A stretch of 64,000 bases of DNA from CALOCN01 sp942491735. GTDB lineage: Bacteria > Eisenbacteria > RBG-16-71-46 > JABDJR01. Position 1 is the first letter of the stretch. Each line of letters starts with the position of its first letter. A model generated the notes under the pieces. It worked only from the letters and a program-made list of their open reading frames with translations, was not told the DNA's origin and did not search any database. This document shows, piece after piece, positions 17,101 through 24,400 of the stretch. Location: positions 62,001 to 126,000 of the forward strand of contig CALOCN010000008.1 of NCBI GenBank assembly GCA_942491735.1. Reading direction: 5' to 3'. The position numbers and the translations under genes are program-made.

Positions 17101-19064
17101 AGACCAACTACCTGTCCTTCAGCAGCGGGGACGGGGCCTGTCTGGGCTGCGCCGAGAAGACGGTGGTCCACCTCTTCACCGCAACCGTCGAGGCCCTCAT
17201 GCAGGGCCGGGTCAGGAAGCACCTCGAGCACCTGGACGGTCTGGTCGCCGACCTGGAGAAGCACATCCAGCTCAAGCTGGTCGGTGACCTCGACGTGAGC
17301 GATCCCGCGTCCCTGGCCGGGATCCTGGGCCAGATGGGCAAGCGCGACGTCACCCTCTCCGACCTGGCCAAGGGCATGGAAGGGCTGCACGAGAACCACC
17401 CCATCGACCCCGACTGGCTCACCCGGGTCAGCGGTCTCCTGGCCACGCTCAAGGATCTGCAGTGGCGCTACCGGGAAGGGACCTCCGGCCGCGGGCGCTC
17501 CGCCATGGGCATGCTCAACGCCACCGGTTGCACCTCGGTGTGGGGCAGCACCTATCCGTTCAACCCCTATCCCTTCCCCTGGGCCAACCACCTCTTCCAG
17601 GACCCCGCCTCCATGGCCATGGGTGTCTTCGAAGGTCACATGGCGCGAATGGCCGAGGGCTTCGCGGCCATTCGCAAGGCGGAACTGGAACTCGCGGACA
17701 AGTACGTCCCGGCCGAGCACGACGAGCTGTTCACCTACTTCGGCTGGCAGCAGTTCACCGACGAGGAGTGGGAGCTCTGCCCGCCGGTGGTCGCGGTGGG
17801 CGGCGATGGCGCCATGTACGACATCGGGTTCCAGAACCTCTCCCGCGCGTTGGCCTCGGGCAAGCCGATCAAGGTGCTGGTGGTGGACACCCAGGTCTAC
17901 TCCAACACCGGCGGCCAGGCCTGTACCTCGGGGTTCCTGGGACAGATATCCGACATGGCCCAGTTCGGGAAGGCGGGTCAGGGCAAGGAGGAGGTCCGCA
18001 AGGAAATCGGCCTCATCGGGATGGGGCACCGCACCACCTATGTGATGCAGAGCACCATCGCCCACCCGGGACACATGATCGAGGGGTTCATCCGCGGTCT
18101 GCGCGTGCGTCGGCCCGCCCTGTTCAACCTCTACACCACCTGCCAGCCGGAACACGGGGTGGGAGACGACCGGAGCCATGCCCAGGCCAAGCTGGCCGTG
18201 GAGTCGCGTGCCTACCCGCTCTTCCGCTACGACCCGGATCTGGGGAAAACCCCGCAGGAGTGCTTCGATCTCGACGGCAACCCGGAACGGGAAAGCGACT
18301 GGCCAACCTACTCCCTGCGCTACCGGGAGGGAGCGCGGGAGAAGACGATGGAGATCCCGCTCACCTTCGCCGACTTCGCCCTCACCGAGGCCCGGTTCCG
18401 CAAGCACTTCCGGGCCGCGCCACCCGACACCTGGAACGAGAACATGATCCCCTTCGCGGAGTTCCTCGAGCTGGAGGAGTCCGATCGCGAGGGGCGGTTC
18501 CCCTATGTGTGGTCGGTGGATCGGGAGCAACGACTGATCCGACTCCTGGTGGACGAGGCCATGGTGCTCTCCTCCCTGGACCGACGCGACTTCTGGACCA
18601 TGCTCCGTTCCCTGGCCGGCGAGGACCGGCGCGAGGTTTCGCGGGAGGAGGTGGAGACCTCGGTGCGTGAGGACATCGCGGGACGGATCGCCGCCGGACT
18701 GCTGCGACTGGCCGGCGAGGCGGGAGGGGCGCCCCAGGCCCTGGCCACCCTGGCCGCGGCGCCGGCGAGCGATGCGACGACCGCTCCGGCTGCGGGTGGC
18801 GCCGCGGCCGGCGGCGGCATGGCGCCGTGGATCGATACCGCCGAGTGCACCACCTGCGACGAGTGCGTGAACCTCAACCCGAAGATGTTCGTCTACAACG
18901 CCGAGAAGAAGGCGGTGATCAAGGATCCCAACGCCGGACCCTACCGGGATCTGGTCAAGGCGGCCGAACGCTGCACCGCGCGGGTCATCCATCCCGGAAT
19001 CCCCGCCGACCGCAGCGAGAAGAACATCGAGTCCTGGATCGCCCGCGGCGAGAAGTACAACTAG
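14103..19064 (+). CDS. nifJ: Extended pyruvate:ferredoxin oxidoreductase (NifJ-like) with C-terminal ferredoxin domain
   Basis: A single chain of 1653 residues; ordinary NifJ enzymes are about 1170-1200. It should oxidise pyruvate (or another 2-oxoacid) with CoA to acyl-CoA and CO2, reducing ferredoxin. Order: alpha domain (GAYPITPSTQMGEYW near 45), gamma domain from about 488 (HSVGGWGAITTGKNLA), two ferredoxin clusters (Cys797/800/803/807 and 935/938/941/945) separated by about 125 mostly helical residues, TPP domain (CLGCAEK, Cys1013/1016; GGDGAMYDIG near 1234; NTGGQ), then a long tail with an Ala/Pro/Gly linker and an extra single-cluster ferredoxin (Cys1582/1585/1588/1624). AAGGAG precedes ATG 14103. 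Substrate specificity for pyruvate is inferred. Confidence 0.9.
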   Translation: MSLLTMGRKSKRDEPGFRFPGVRAAMDGNTAVIMVEREASDGAGAYPITPSTQMGEYWAEATARGHINISNRPLIFIEPEGEHAAAAVTAGLSMTGLRAANFSSGQGIAYMHESLYAAVGKRLPYVLNIGARAMTKATLNVHAGHDDYHCIDDTGFFQLFAKDAQSAADLNLITHRVAELSLTPGAIAQDGFLTTHLIESLKVPERELVAEYLGRPDDMIETPTPAQRLIYGKTRRRIPLLWDVDNPIMAGLVQNQDSYMQSVAAQRPFFFDHIQDLTDRAFEEFHALTGRRYERVMTYRTGDADYLIVGQGSLIPSAQVVADYLRETRGIKVGVVDIVMFRPFPSDLLGPILKGKKGVTVLERLDQPLAVDLPLMREIRATVSKCLENGRTPDAPAHPTLATYRTLMDAPNLYSGSFGMGSRDLQPEGLIGAVENMLPDGKGKKLFYLSIDFIRERALTPKQEMYQQTIEASYPHVKELAVRGSENPNLMPKDSITVRFHSVGGWGAITTGKNLAMTLFDLLGYHIKANPKYGSEKKGQPTTYYLAAAPEPIRVNCEYFYVDVVLSPDPNVFHHTNALAGLKDGGTFIIQSDRSTPEAVWNDIPVRYRKILIEKNIRLFALDAFSIARAEATDPELQLRMQGIAFQGAFFAASPVMEQAGLTEETLIEAIHSQLQDKFGSKGARVVEENMQVVRRGFDEIREIPHGTLDVVKSNGTATGGEPALPIMLKELPSSKESRTDVHRFWEQTGSFYARGMGNDNITDPFIGLGIMPASSAVFRDMTGIRFEHPEWVPENCTACAKCYTVCPDTAIPGLVNTVGQVLDTVVDRVRKRGTPLEHLPKAARVLEGHLRGLFAESKESDPVADLMDEAIRATLKDGAFDETARAVLTPEMDAFREELGDFRFALTRPHFTLPEKQEAGSGGLLSITINPYTCKGCMECVEVCDDDALRPVTQTDASVATLRKEWEFWLNLPNTPERFMRIDDLEEGIGALETLLLDKTNYLSFSSGDGACLGCAEKTVVHLFTATVEALMQGRVRKHLEHLDGLVADLEKHIQLKLVGDLDVSDPASLAGILGQMGKRDVTLSDLAKGMEGLHENHPIDPDWLTRVSGLLATLKDLQWRYREGTSGRGRSAMGMLNATGCTSVWGSTYPFNPYPFPWANHLFQDPASMAMGVFEGHMARMAEGFAAIRKAELELADKYVPAEHDELFTYFGWQQFTDEEWELCPPVVAVGGDGAMYDIGFQNLSRALASGKPIKVLVVDTQVYSNTGGQACTSGFLGQISDMAQFGKAGQGKEEVRKEIGLIGMGHRTTYVMQSTIAHPGHMIEGFIRGLRVRRPALFNLYTTCQPEHGVGDDRSHAQAKLAVESRAYPLFRYDPDLGKTPQECFDLDGNPERESDWPTYSLRYREGAREKTMEIPLTFADFALTEARFRKHFRAAPPDTWNENMIPFAEFLELEESDREGRFPYVWSVDREQRLIRLLVDEAMVLSSLDRRDFWTMLRSLAGEDRREVSREEVETSVREDIAGRIAAGLLRLAGEAGGAPQALATLAAAPASDATTAPAAGGAAAGGGMAPWIDTAECTTCDECVNLNPKMFVYNAEKKAVIKDPNAGPYRDLVKAAERCTARVIHPGIPADRSEKNIESWIARGEKYN

Positions 19065-19078
19065 GCAGGATCTGCCCA

Positions 19079-20413
19079 ATGCGACTCCTGGGATTGCGGA
19101 CTTTCCGCCACGGCGTTCACCCGCCCGAAGCCAAGGACGACACGAAGGGGCTGCCCATCCGGCAGTTCCCCTTCGCGCCGGTCCTGGTCATCCCGCTGGT
19201 GCAGCACCTGGGGAAGCCGTCCATCGCGGTGGTGCGCGAGGGGCAGGAGGTCGCGCGCGGGCAGTGCATCGCAAAACCGGACGGTTTCATGTCGGTGGCC
19301 ATGCACGCGCCGGCTTCGGGGGTGGTGCGCCGCATCGCGCTCACCCCCAGCATCACCGGCCGCATGGTGCCCGGGGTGTACCTGGAACCCTTCCCGGCTT
19401 CCACCCAGGAAGTGATGGAGGGGGATCCCTGTCCGGTCGAGACCGCCTCCCCGGAGGACATCGTGCGGGCCATCCAGATGGCGGGAGTGGTGGGACTGGG
19501 AGGCGCCGCCTTCCCCACCCACGCCAAGCTGCGCATCCCGCCCGACAAACCGGTGGACACCCTCATCATCAACGGCGCCGAGTGCGAGCCGTTCCTCACC
19601 ACCGACCACCGGGTCATGCTGGAACAACGGGAGGATCTCTTTCACGGGGTGCGCTACCTGCTCAAGGTGTCCGGGGCGCAAAGGGCAATCGTCGGGGTGG
19701 AAGCCAACAAGGTGGACGCCGCCGAACACCTGCGGGCCGGGATTCCCGCCGACATCCCGGTCACGGTGGAGGTGCTGCGGGTGAAGTATCCGCAGGGGGC
19801 GGAGAAGATGCTCTTCGCCGCCCTGCTCGGCCGCGAGGTGCCCTCGGGGGGGCTCCCCCTGGATATCGGTGCGTTGTGCGTCAACGTGGCGACCACGGCG
19901 GAGATCGGGCGTCTGCTTCCCCGGGGTCAGGGCATCCAGGAACGGGTCATCACCATCACCGGCCCCGCGGTGCGGGACAAGGGGAACTACCGCATTCCGA
20001 TCGGCACGCCGCTGCGGTTCCTCCTGGAGACGGTGGGGGTGCAGGAGGACGTGAACCGGGTGTTCCTGGGTGGGCCCATGATGGGACAGGCCGCATCCAG
20101 CCTGGACATTCCGGTGACCAAGGGGACCTCGGGGGTAGTGGCGTTCACCGAGACCGAGGCGCGGTCCACCCATCGCAGGGAGTATCCCTGCATCCGGTGC
20201 GGCTACTGCGTGGATGCCTGTCCCATGTTTCTCAACCCGTCCCAGCTGGGCCTGCTCGCCGCGGCGGGGGATCACGCGACCATGGCCGGGACCTTCCACC
20301 TCATGGACTGTTTCGAGTGCGGGTCGTGCTCGTTCGTTTGTCCCTCCCACATTCCCCTGGTGCAACAGTTCCGCATCGCCAAACGGCAGCTGCGCAAGGC
20401 GGCCGCATCATGA
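19079..20413 (+). CDS. rnfC: Rnf complex subunit RnfC (NADH-binding)
   Basis: 444 residues, soluble membrane-associated subunit where NAD+ is reduced or NADH oxidised with FMN. The N-terminal barrel-sandwich part (FPFAPVLVIPLVQHLGKPS) is typical. The flavin/NADH part includes GVVGLGGAAFPTHAKL and NGAECEPFLTTDHRVM, both strong RnfC/NuoF-like signatures. Two [4Fe-4S] motifs follow: CIRCGYCVDACP (Cys371-381) and CFECGSCSFVCP (Cys411-421). It lacks the long Ala/Lys-rich C-terminal extension of gammaproteobacterial RnfC. The ATG at 19079 is 14 bases after the oxidoreductase stop, with AGGA upstream, and the stop overlaps rnfD by ATGA. Confidence 0.95.
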   Translation: MRLLGLRTFRHGVHPPEAKDDTKGLPIRQFPFAPVLVIPLVQHLGKPSIAVVREGQEVARGQCIAKPDGFMSVAMHAPASGVVRRIALTPSITGRMVPGVYLEPFPASTQEVMEGDPCPVETASPEDIVRAIQMAGVVGLGGAAFPTHAKLRIPPDKPVDTLIINGAECEPFLTTDHRVMLEQREDLFHGVRYLLKVSGAQRAIVGVEANKVDAAEHLRAGIPADIPVTVEVLRVKYPQGAEKMLFAALLGREVPSGGLPLDIGALCVNVATTAEIGRLLPRGQGIQERVITITGPAVRDKGNYRIPIGTPLRFLLETVGVQEDVNRVFLGGPMMGQAASSLDIPVTKGTSGVVAFTETEARSTHRREYPCIRCGYCVDACPMFLNPSQLGLLAAAGDHATMAGTFHLMDCFECGSCSFVCPSHIPLVQQFRIAKRQLRKAAAS

Positions 20414-21414
20414 GGCGCACCCTGGAGATCCGCACCTCCCCCCACCTGCTCAGCGGCTACAGCGTGGACACGATCATGTTCAACGTGATCCTCGCTCTTG
20501 TCCCGGCCTGCGTGTTCGCGGGGATCGCCTTTGGCTGGACGGGCATCCTGACCCTGGCCACCGCGGTGGTGAGCTGCCTGGTCACCGAGCGTCTGCTCAC
20601 CCGCGGAAGGTCCACCCTGGGGGACGGGTCGGTCACCATCACCGGCATTCTCTACGGCCTGACCCTGCCTCCCGGTCTCCCCCTGTGGATGGTGGTGGTG
20701 GGCGCCCTGGTGGGGGTCGGGGTGGGCAAGGTCCTGTTCGGCGGGCTCGGCTCCAACGCGTTCAACCCGGCCCTGGTGGGGCGCGCCTTTCTCCAGGCCG
20801 CGTTCCCGGTCTCGATGACCACCTGGCTACCGGCCTTCTCACCAAACCGGTTCGCTGGGGTGGCCGGTTCCACGCTGACCCTTCCCTTCACCCGTCCGGT
20901 CTACGACGGAATGAGCGGCGCCACGCCCCTTTCCCTGTGGAAGTTCGACCACGAGCCCACCGCGGTCACCGACCTGTTCCTGGGCATGACCAGCGGATCG
21001 GTGGGGGAAACCTCGGCGGTGATGATTCTCGTGGGGGGGCTCTATCTGATTGCCCGCAACATGATGAACTGGCGCATCCCCGCCGCCATGGTGGGCATGG
21101 TGGCCCTGCTGAGCGGCGTGTTGCACCTGATGGACAGCAGCGTCTACCCGTCTCCCGGGTTCATGGTGTTCTCGGGTGGGCTCATGCTGGGCGCCCTGTT
21201 CATGGCCACCGACATGGTGGGATCGCCCATGACCGCGCTGGGTTGTTGGATCTACGGGGGGCTGATCGGGCTCCTGGTGGTGGTGATCCGGATCTGGGGC
21301 GGCATGCCCGAGGGGGTCATGTACGCGATCCTGCTCGGGAACGCGAGCACGCCGTTGATCGACCAGGCCATCCGGCCCCGGGTGTTCGGGGTCGTCCGGG
21401 GAGCGGCGTCATGA
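20410..21414 (+). CDS. rnfD: Rnf complex subunit RnfD (membrane flavoprotein)
   Basis: 334 residues with about nine or ten membrane helices, homologous to NqrB. The motif MSGATPLS contains Thr172, the expected site of covalent FMN attachment (S/TGAT). GSNAFNPALVGRAFLQAAFP is a hallmark sequence of the family. RnfD passes electrons within the membrane and helps form the ion channel. It overlaps rnfC at its start and rnfG at its end by ATGA, so translation is coupled. Flavinylation needs an ApbE transferase, which is not encoded in this window. Confidence 0.95.
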   Translation: MRRTLEIRTSPHLLSGYSVDTIMFNVILALVPACVFAGIAFGWTGILTLATAVVSCLVTERLLTRGRSTLGDGSVTITGILYGLTLPPGLPLWMVVVGALVGVGVGKVLFGGLGSNAFNPALVGRAFLQAAFPVSMTTWLPAFSPNRFAGVAGSTLTLPFTRPVYDGMSGATPLSLWKFDHEPTAVTDLFLGMTSGSVGETSAVMILVGGLYLIARNMMNWRIPAAMVGMVALLSGVLHLMDSSVYPSPGFMVFSGGLMLGALFMATDMVGSPMTALGCWIYGGLIGLLVVVIRIWGGMPEGVMYAILLGNASTPLIDQAIRPRVFGVVRGAAS

Positions 21415-22088
21415 CGCCGGCCGCAAGCGCCCCTCGGACGGCCCCGGGCGCCTGGCCCATGTACCGGGCCATGGTCGGCATCGGACTCCTGTGCGGACTG
21501 CTCATCGTCTCGGTGTTCCAGGCCACCGGACCGGTCATCGCGCGGAACCGGGCCGAGGCCCTGGAGCGCGCCATCTTCCAGGTCCTCCCCGAGGCCCGCT
21601 CCAGCGTCGCGTTCCACCTGGGCGCCGCCGGGTTCGAGCCGGCACCGGATGCCTCCGGGGAAGACGTGGTCCATGCCGGCTATGACGCCGGCGGCCGGCT
21701 GGTCGGCTTTGCCGTCCAGGGGGCCGGGATGGGTTACCAGGACGTGATCCGCGTGCTCTTCGGCTACGTGCCGGACCAGGATGCGATCGTGGGCATCCGG
21801 GTCCTGGAGAGCAAGGAAACGCCGGGCCTGGGCGATCGGATCGAGACCGACCCCGACTTCCTGGCCAACTTCAAGCGCCTGGATGTCTCCCTGGACGCGG
21901 ACGGCAAGTCGCTGGCTCACCCGATTCTTGCCGTGAAACAGGGGGAGAAGACCGACGCCTGGCAGGTCGACGGTATCACCGGGGCGACGATTTCCTCGGT
22001 GGCCATCGCCAACCTGCTCAACCGGAGCGCGACGCGATGGGTGCCGCTTCTGCGCGCGAACCTCCAGGATTTCGGGAGGCCCCAGTAG
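21411..22088 (+). CDS. rnfG: Rnf complex subunit RnfG (covalent FMN subunit)
   Basis: 225 residues. One N-terminal membrane helix (about residues 20-42) anchors a periplasmic FMN-binding domain. The flavinylation motif is DGITGATISS with Thr193 as the probable FMN acceptor; ESKETPGLGDRI is another strong family signature. RnfG (NqrC homologue) relays electrons on the outer face. It is translationally coupled to rnfD by ATGA and ends 2 bases before rnfE. Confidence 0.95.
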   Translation: MTPAASAPRTAPGAWPMYRAMVGIGLLCGLLIVSVFQATGPVIARNRAEALERAIFQVLPEARSSVAFHLGAAGFEPAPDASGEDVVHAGYDAGGRLVGFAVQGAGMGYQDVIRVLFGYVPDQDAIVGIRVLESKETPGLGDRIETDPDFLANFKRLDVSLDADGKSLAHPILAVKQGEKTDAWQVDGITGATISSVAIANLLNRSATRWVPLLRANLQDFGRPQ

Positions 22089-22090
22089 CC

Positions 22091-22732
22091 ATGGCCAACG
22101 AACCGATCACCGGCACGGACGAGTTCCTCAAGGGGCTGTGGAAGGACAATCCGGTCTTCGTGCAGGTGCTGGGCATGTGTCCGGTGCTGGCGGTCTCCAA
22201 CACCGCGCAGAACGCGTTGGCCATGGGGCTGGCCACGTTGTTCGTGCTCCTCATGTCCAACACGGTGGTCTCGCTGCTGCGACGGTTCATTCCCAGGCAG
22301 GTGCGGATCGCCACCTATATCCTGGTCATCGCCACCTTTGTCACCGTGGTGGACTACGTGATCCAGGCGGTGAGCCTGGACCTGCACAAGGCACTGGGCG
22401 CGTTCATCTCCCTCATCGTCGTGAACTGCCTCATTCTGGGGCGCGCCGAGGCCTTCGCCTCCCGCAACACGGTGGGGCGTTCCATCCTGGACGGCCTGGG
22501 AATGGGACTCGGGTTCACCCTCGCCCTTCTCTGCCTGGGTTCGGTACGCGAGATCCTGGGGAGCGGGACGTTGTTCGGGGTGCCGCTCTTCCACGACGAG
22601 TTCCAGCCCTGGGTGGTGATGATCCTTCCCAGCGGCGGGTTCTTCACCCTGGCCGGCTGGGTGCTGCTCATCAACCGGATCAAGACCCGGCGCGAGGCGA
22701 ACGCCGCTGGACTCGAGGAAGCGGTGTCATGA
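22091..22732 (+). CDS. rnfE: Rnf complex subunit RnfE
   Basis: 213 residues, about six membrane helices, NqrD homologue. Signatures: DNPVFVQVLGMCPVLAVSNT near the N-terminus and SLIVVNCLILGRAEAFASRN in the middle, each with one Cys; RnfA and RnfE together supply the four Cys ligands of the intramembrane iron-sulfur cluster. Its ATG is 2 bases after the rnfG stop, and its end overlaps rnfA by four bases. Confidence 0.95.
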   Translation: MANEPITGTDEFLKGLWKDNPVFVQVLGMCPVLAVSNTAQNALAMGLATLFVLLMSNTVVSLLRRFIPRQVRIATYILVIATFVTVVDYVIQAVSLDLHKALGAFISLIVVNCLILGRAEAFASRNTVGRSILDGLGMGLGFTLALLCLGSVREILGSGTLFGVPLFHDEFQPWVVMILPSGGFFTLAGWVLLINRIKTRREANAAGLEEAVS

Positions 22733-23310
22733 CCGACGAATCCCTCTGGCGCATCTTCATCAACGCCTCGCTCATCAACAACTTCGTCCTGGCCTACTTC
22801 CTGGGTATCTGTCCGTTTCTCGGGGTGTCGGGCAAGCTGGCCACCGCCAGTCGCATGGGAGGCGCGGTCATCTTCGTCATGCTGGTGAGTTCCATCTGCG
22901 CCTTCGGGATCAACCGGTTGCTGGTCGCGGTGGACGCGCCGTTTCTCCGGCTCATTTCGTTCATCGCGGTCATTGCTTCCACCGTCCAGTTGGTGGAGAT
23001 GGTGATCAAGAAGCTCAGCCCGGCCCTGTTCCGTGCGCTGGGAATCTTCCTTCCGCTCATCACCACCAACTGCGCCATCCTGGGGCTCGCCCTGTTCCAG
23101 ACCAACAAGGGGTACGGGTTCCTCGAGTGCGTGGTCTACGCCCTGGGGGCGGGGGGCGGATTCACCCTCGCCCTGATCCTCATGGCCGGATTGAGGGAAA
23201 AGATGGAGCTGGCCCGGGTCCCGGACGTGGTCAAGGGAACCGCGCTCACCCTGGTGCTGGCCGGCATCCTCTCCATCTCCTTCATGGGCTTCGCGGGACT
23301 GGGGGGTTGA
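22729..23310 (+). CDS. rnfA: Rnf complex subunit RnfA
   Basis: 193 residues, about six membrane helices, NqrE homologue and inverted-topology partner of RnfE. LINNFVLAYFLGICPFLGVS and PLITTNCAILGLALFQ carry the two conserved Cys residues that join those of RnfE in coordinating the membrane Fe-S centre. ATGA overlap with rnfE. The order CDGEA followed elsewhere by B is the clostridial/Bacteroidetes type; here rnfB has moved to the front of the operon. Confidence 0.95.
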   Translation: MTDESLWRIFINASLINNFVLAYFLGICPFLGVSGKLATASRMGGAVIFVMLVSSICAFGINRLLVAVDAPFLRLISFIAVIASTVQLVEMVIKKLSPALFRALGIFLPLITTNCAILGLALFQTNKGYGFLECVVYALGAGGGFTLALILMAGLREKMELARVPDVVKGTALTLVLAGILSISFMGFAGLGG

Positions 23311-23312
23311 GC

Positions 23313-23528
23313 ATGTGGATGTCCTATGTGATCGGCGTGGTGGGATTGATCGCGTTGCTGACCGCGTGGATCGCGGTGCAACGGCTTTGGAAACAGGTGT
23401 TCGCCGGCGACGGGGAGGATCCGGATGCGCTGGCCGGTCGATTGGGATGCCACGGCTGCGCGAAGCCGGGGGATTGCGACGGTTCGCAGTGTGAGACGCC
23501 CGGAGAGGGCAAGGAGGAATGGACATGA
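23313..23528 (+). CDS. Small membrane protein with four-Cys tail, possible Rnf maturation factor
   Basis: 71 residues: a single N-terminal membrane helix (YVIGVVGLIALLTAWIAV), an acidic linker, then Cys46, Cys49, Cys55 and Cys60 in CHGCAKPGDCDGSQC. It sits between rnfA and the reductase gene, with 2 bases before it and a 4-base overlap after it. Its size, topology and Cys cluster recall NqrM, which delivers iron for the intramembrane cluster of the related Na+-NQR, and also FeoB-associated Cys-rich proteins. A role in inserting the RnfA/RnfE iron centre is inferred from position and shape, not from a sequence match I can prove. Confidence 0.75.
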   Translation: MWMSYVIGVVGLIALLTAWIAVQRLWKQVFAGDGEDPDALAGRLGCHGCAKPGDCDGSQCETPGEGKEEWT

Positions 23529-24400
23529 GTGACGGCGTGCAACACATCGAGTTCCGGGAAACGGACGCGGTGTATCCGGCCAGGGTCCTCTCGACCCGTC
23601 GTATGACCCCGGTCCTGTCGCCCGAGGACGTCAGGGAACTGGTGCTGGAAGTGGAGTCCCCCGCGGTGAGCTTCCAGGCCGGACAGAGCGTGGGGGTGCT
23701 GGCCCCGGGTTCGGCCGAGTTCGGCAACCCCCACCACCTGCGGCTCTACAGCGTGGCCGACATCCCGGAACGGGACTCCTCGGGGCGCTCACGGATCCGC
23801 ATCTGCGTGAAGCGTTGCTTCTATGTGGATCCCTATAGCGGGGAACGGTACCCGGGGGTGGCCTCGAACTACCTGTGCGACCTGGTTCCGGGAGACCGTC
23901 TCAACCTGACCGGTCCCTTTGGGCTGCCCTTCGAGGTTCCGGAGGAGCATGACGCGAGCCTCATCCTGATCGGGACCGGAACCGGAATCGCCCCCTTCCG
24001 CGCCTTCGTCAAACATCTCTACGCCAACGTCCCGGACTGGGAAGGCACGGTGTGGCTGTTCTACGGAGCGCGGCGTGGGCTGGAAATGCTCTACATGAAC
24101 GACGAGGTGGACGACTTCGCCCAGTACTACGACGACGAGACCTTCCGCGCCTTCAAGGCGTTGAGCCCGCGCCCCAACTGGTCCACTCCCATCGCATGGG
24201 ACCAGGCGCTGGCCGAACGGGCGGGCGAGCTGTTGAAGATGCTGGACGACCCCAAGACCTACGTCTACGTGGCCGGACTGGAAACCATGCGCGGCGAACT
24301 GGACAAGGCGTTTGCCGAGATCATGGGGTCCGGGAAAAAATGGGACCGCCGCAAGGCGGAACTGGTCGCGGGAGGGCGCTGGGTCGAGGTGCTCTACTGA
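23525..24400 (+). CDS. Plant-type ferredoxin-NADP reductase
   Basis: 291 residues. FAD site RLYSVADIP (RxYS type), second FAD motif region GVASNYLCDL, NADP-binding GTGTGIAPFRAFVK near residue 150, and a C-terminal VEVLY ending in Tyr, which stacks on the flavin in plant/cyanobacterial FNRs. It would exchange electrons between ferredoxin and NADP(H). The CG of the usual YxCGxxxM motif is AG here (YVAGLETMRG), so the catalytic Cys is Ala. I chose the second ATG (23525), which has AAGGAGG at good spacing and gives the ATGA overlap with the preceding gene. It is the last gene of the Rnf operon. Confidence 0.9.
   Translation: MSDGVQHIEFRETDAVYPARVLSTRRMTPVLSPEDVRELVLEVESPAVSFQAGQSVGVLAPGSAEFGNPHHLRLYSVADIPERDSSGRSRIRICVKRCFYVDPYSGERYPGVASNYLCDLVPGDRLNLTGPFGLPFEVPEEHDASLILIGTGTGIAPFRAFVKHLYANVPDWEGTVWLFYGARRGLEMLYMNDEVDDFAQYYDDETFRAFKALSPRPNWSTPIAWDQALAERAGELLKMLDDPKTYVYVAGLETMRGELDKAFAEIMGSGKKWDRRKAELVAGGRWVEVLY

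Noticed and set aside
13926..19079. Very long open frames on the minus strand opposite the oxidoreductase and rnfB (about 900 and 800 codons)
   Set aside because: They are antisense to strongly recognisable genes, have His/Gly/Arg/Val-rich shadow composition, and no ribosome binding sites or domains; long antisense frames are expected at this GC content.
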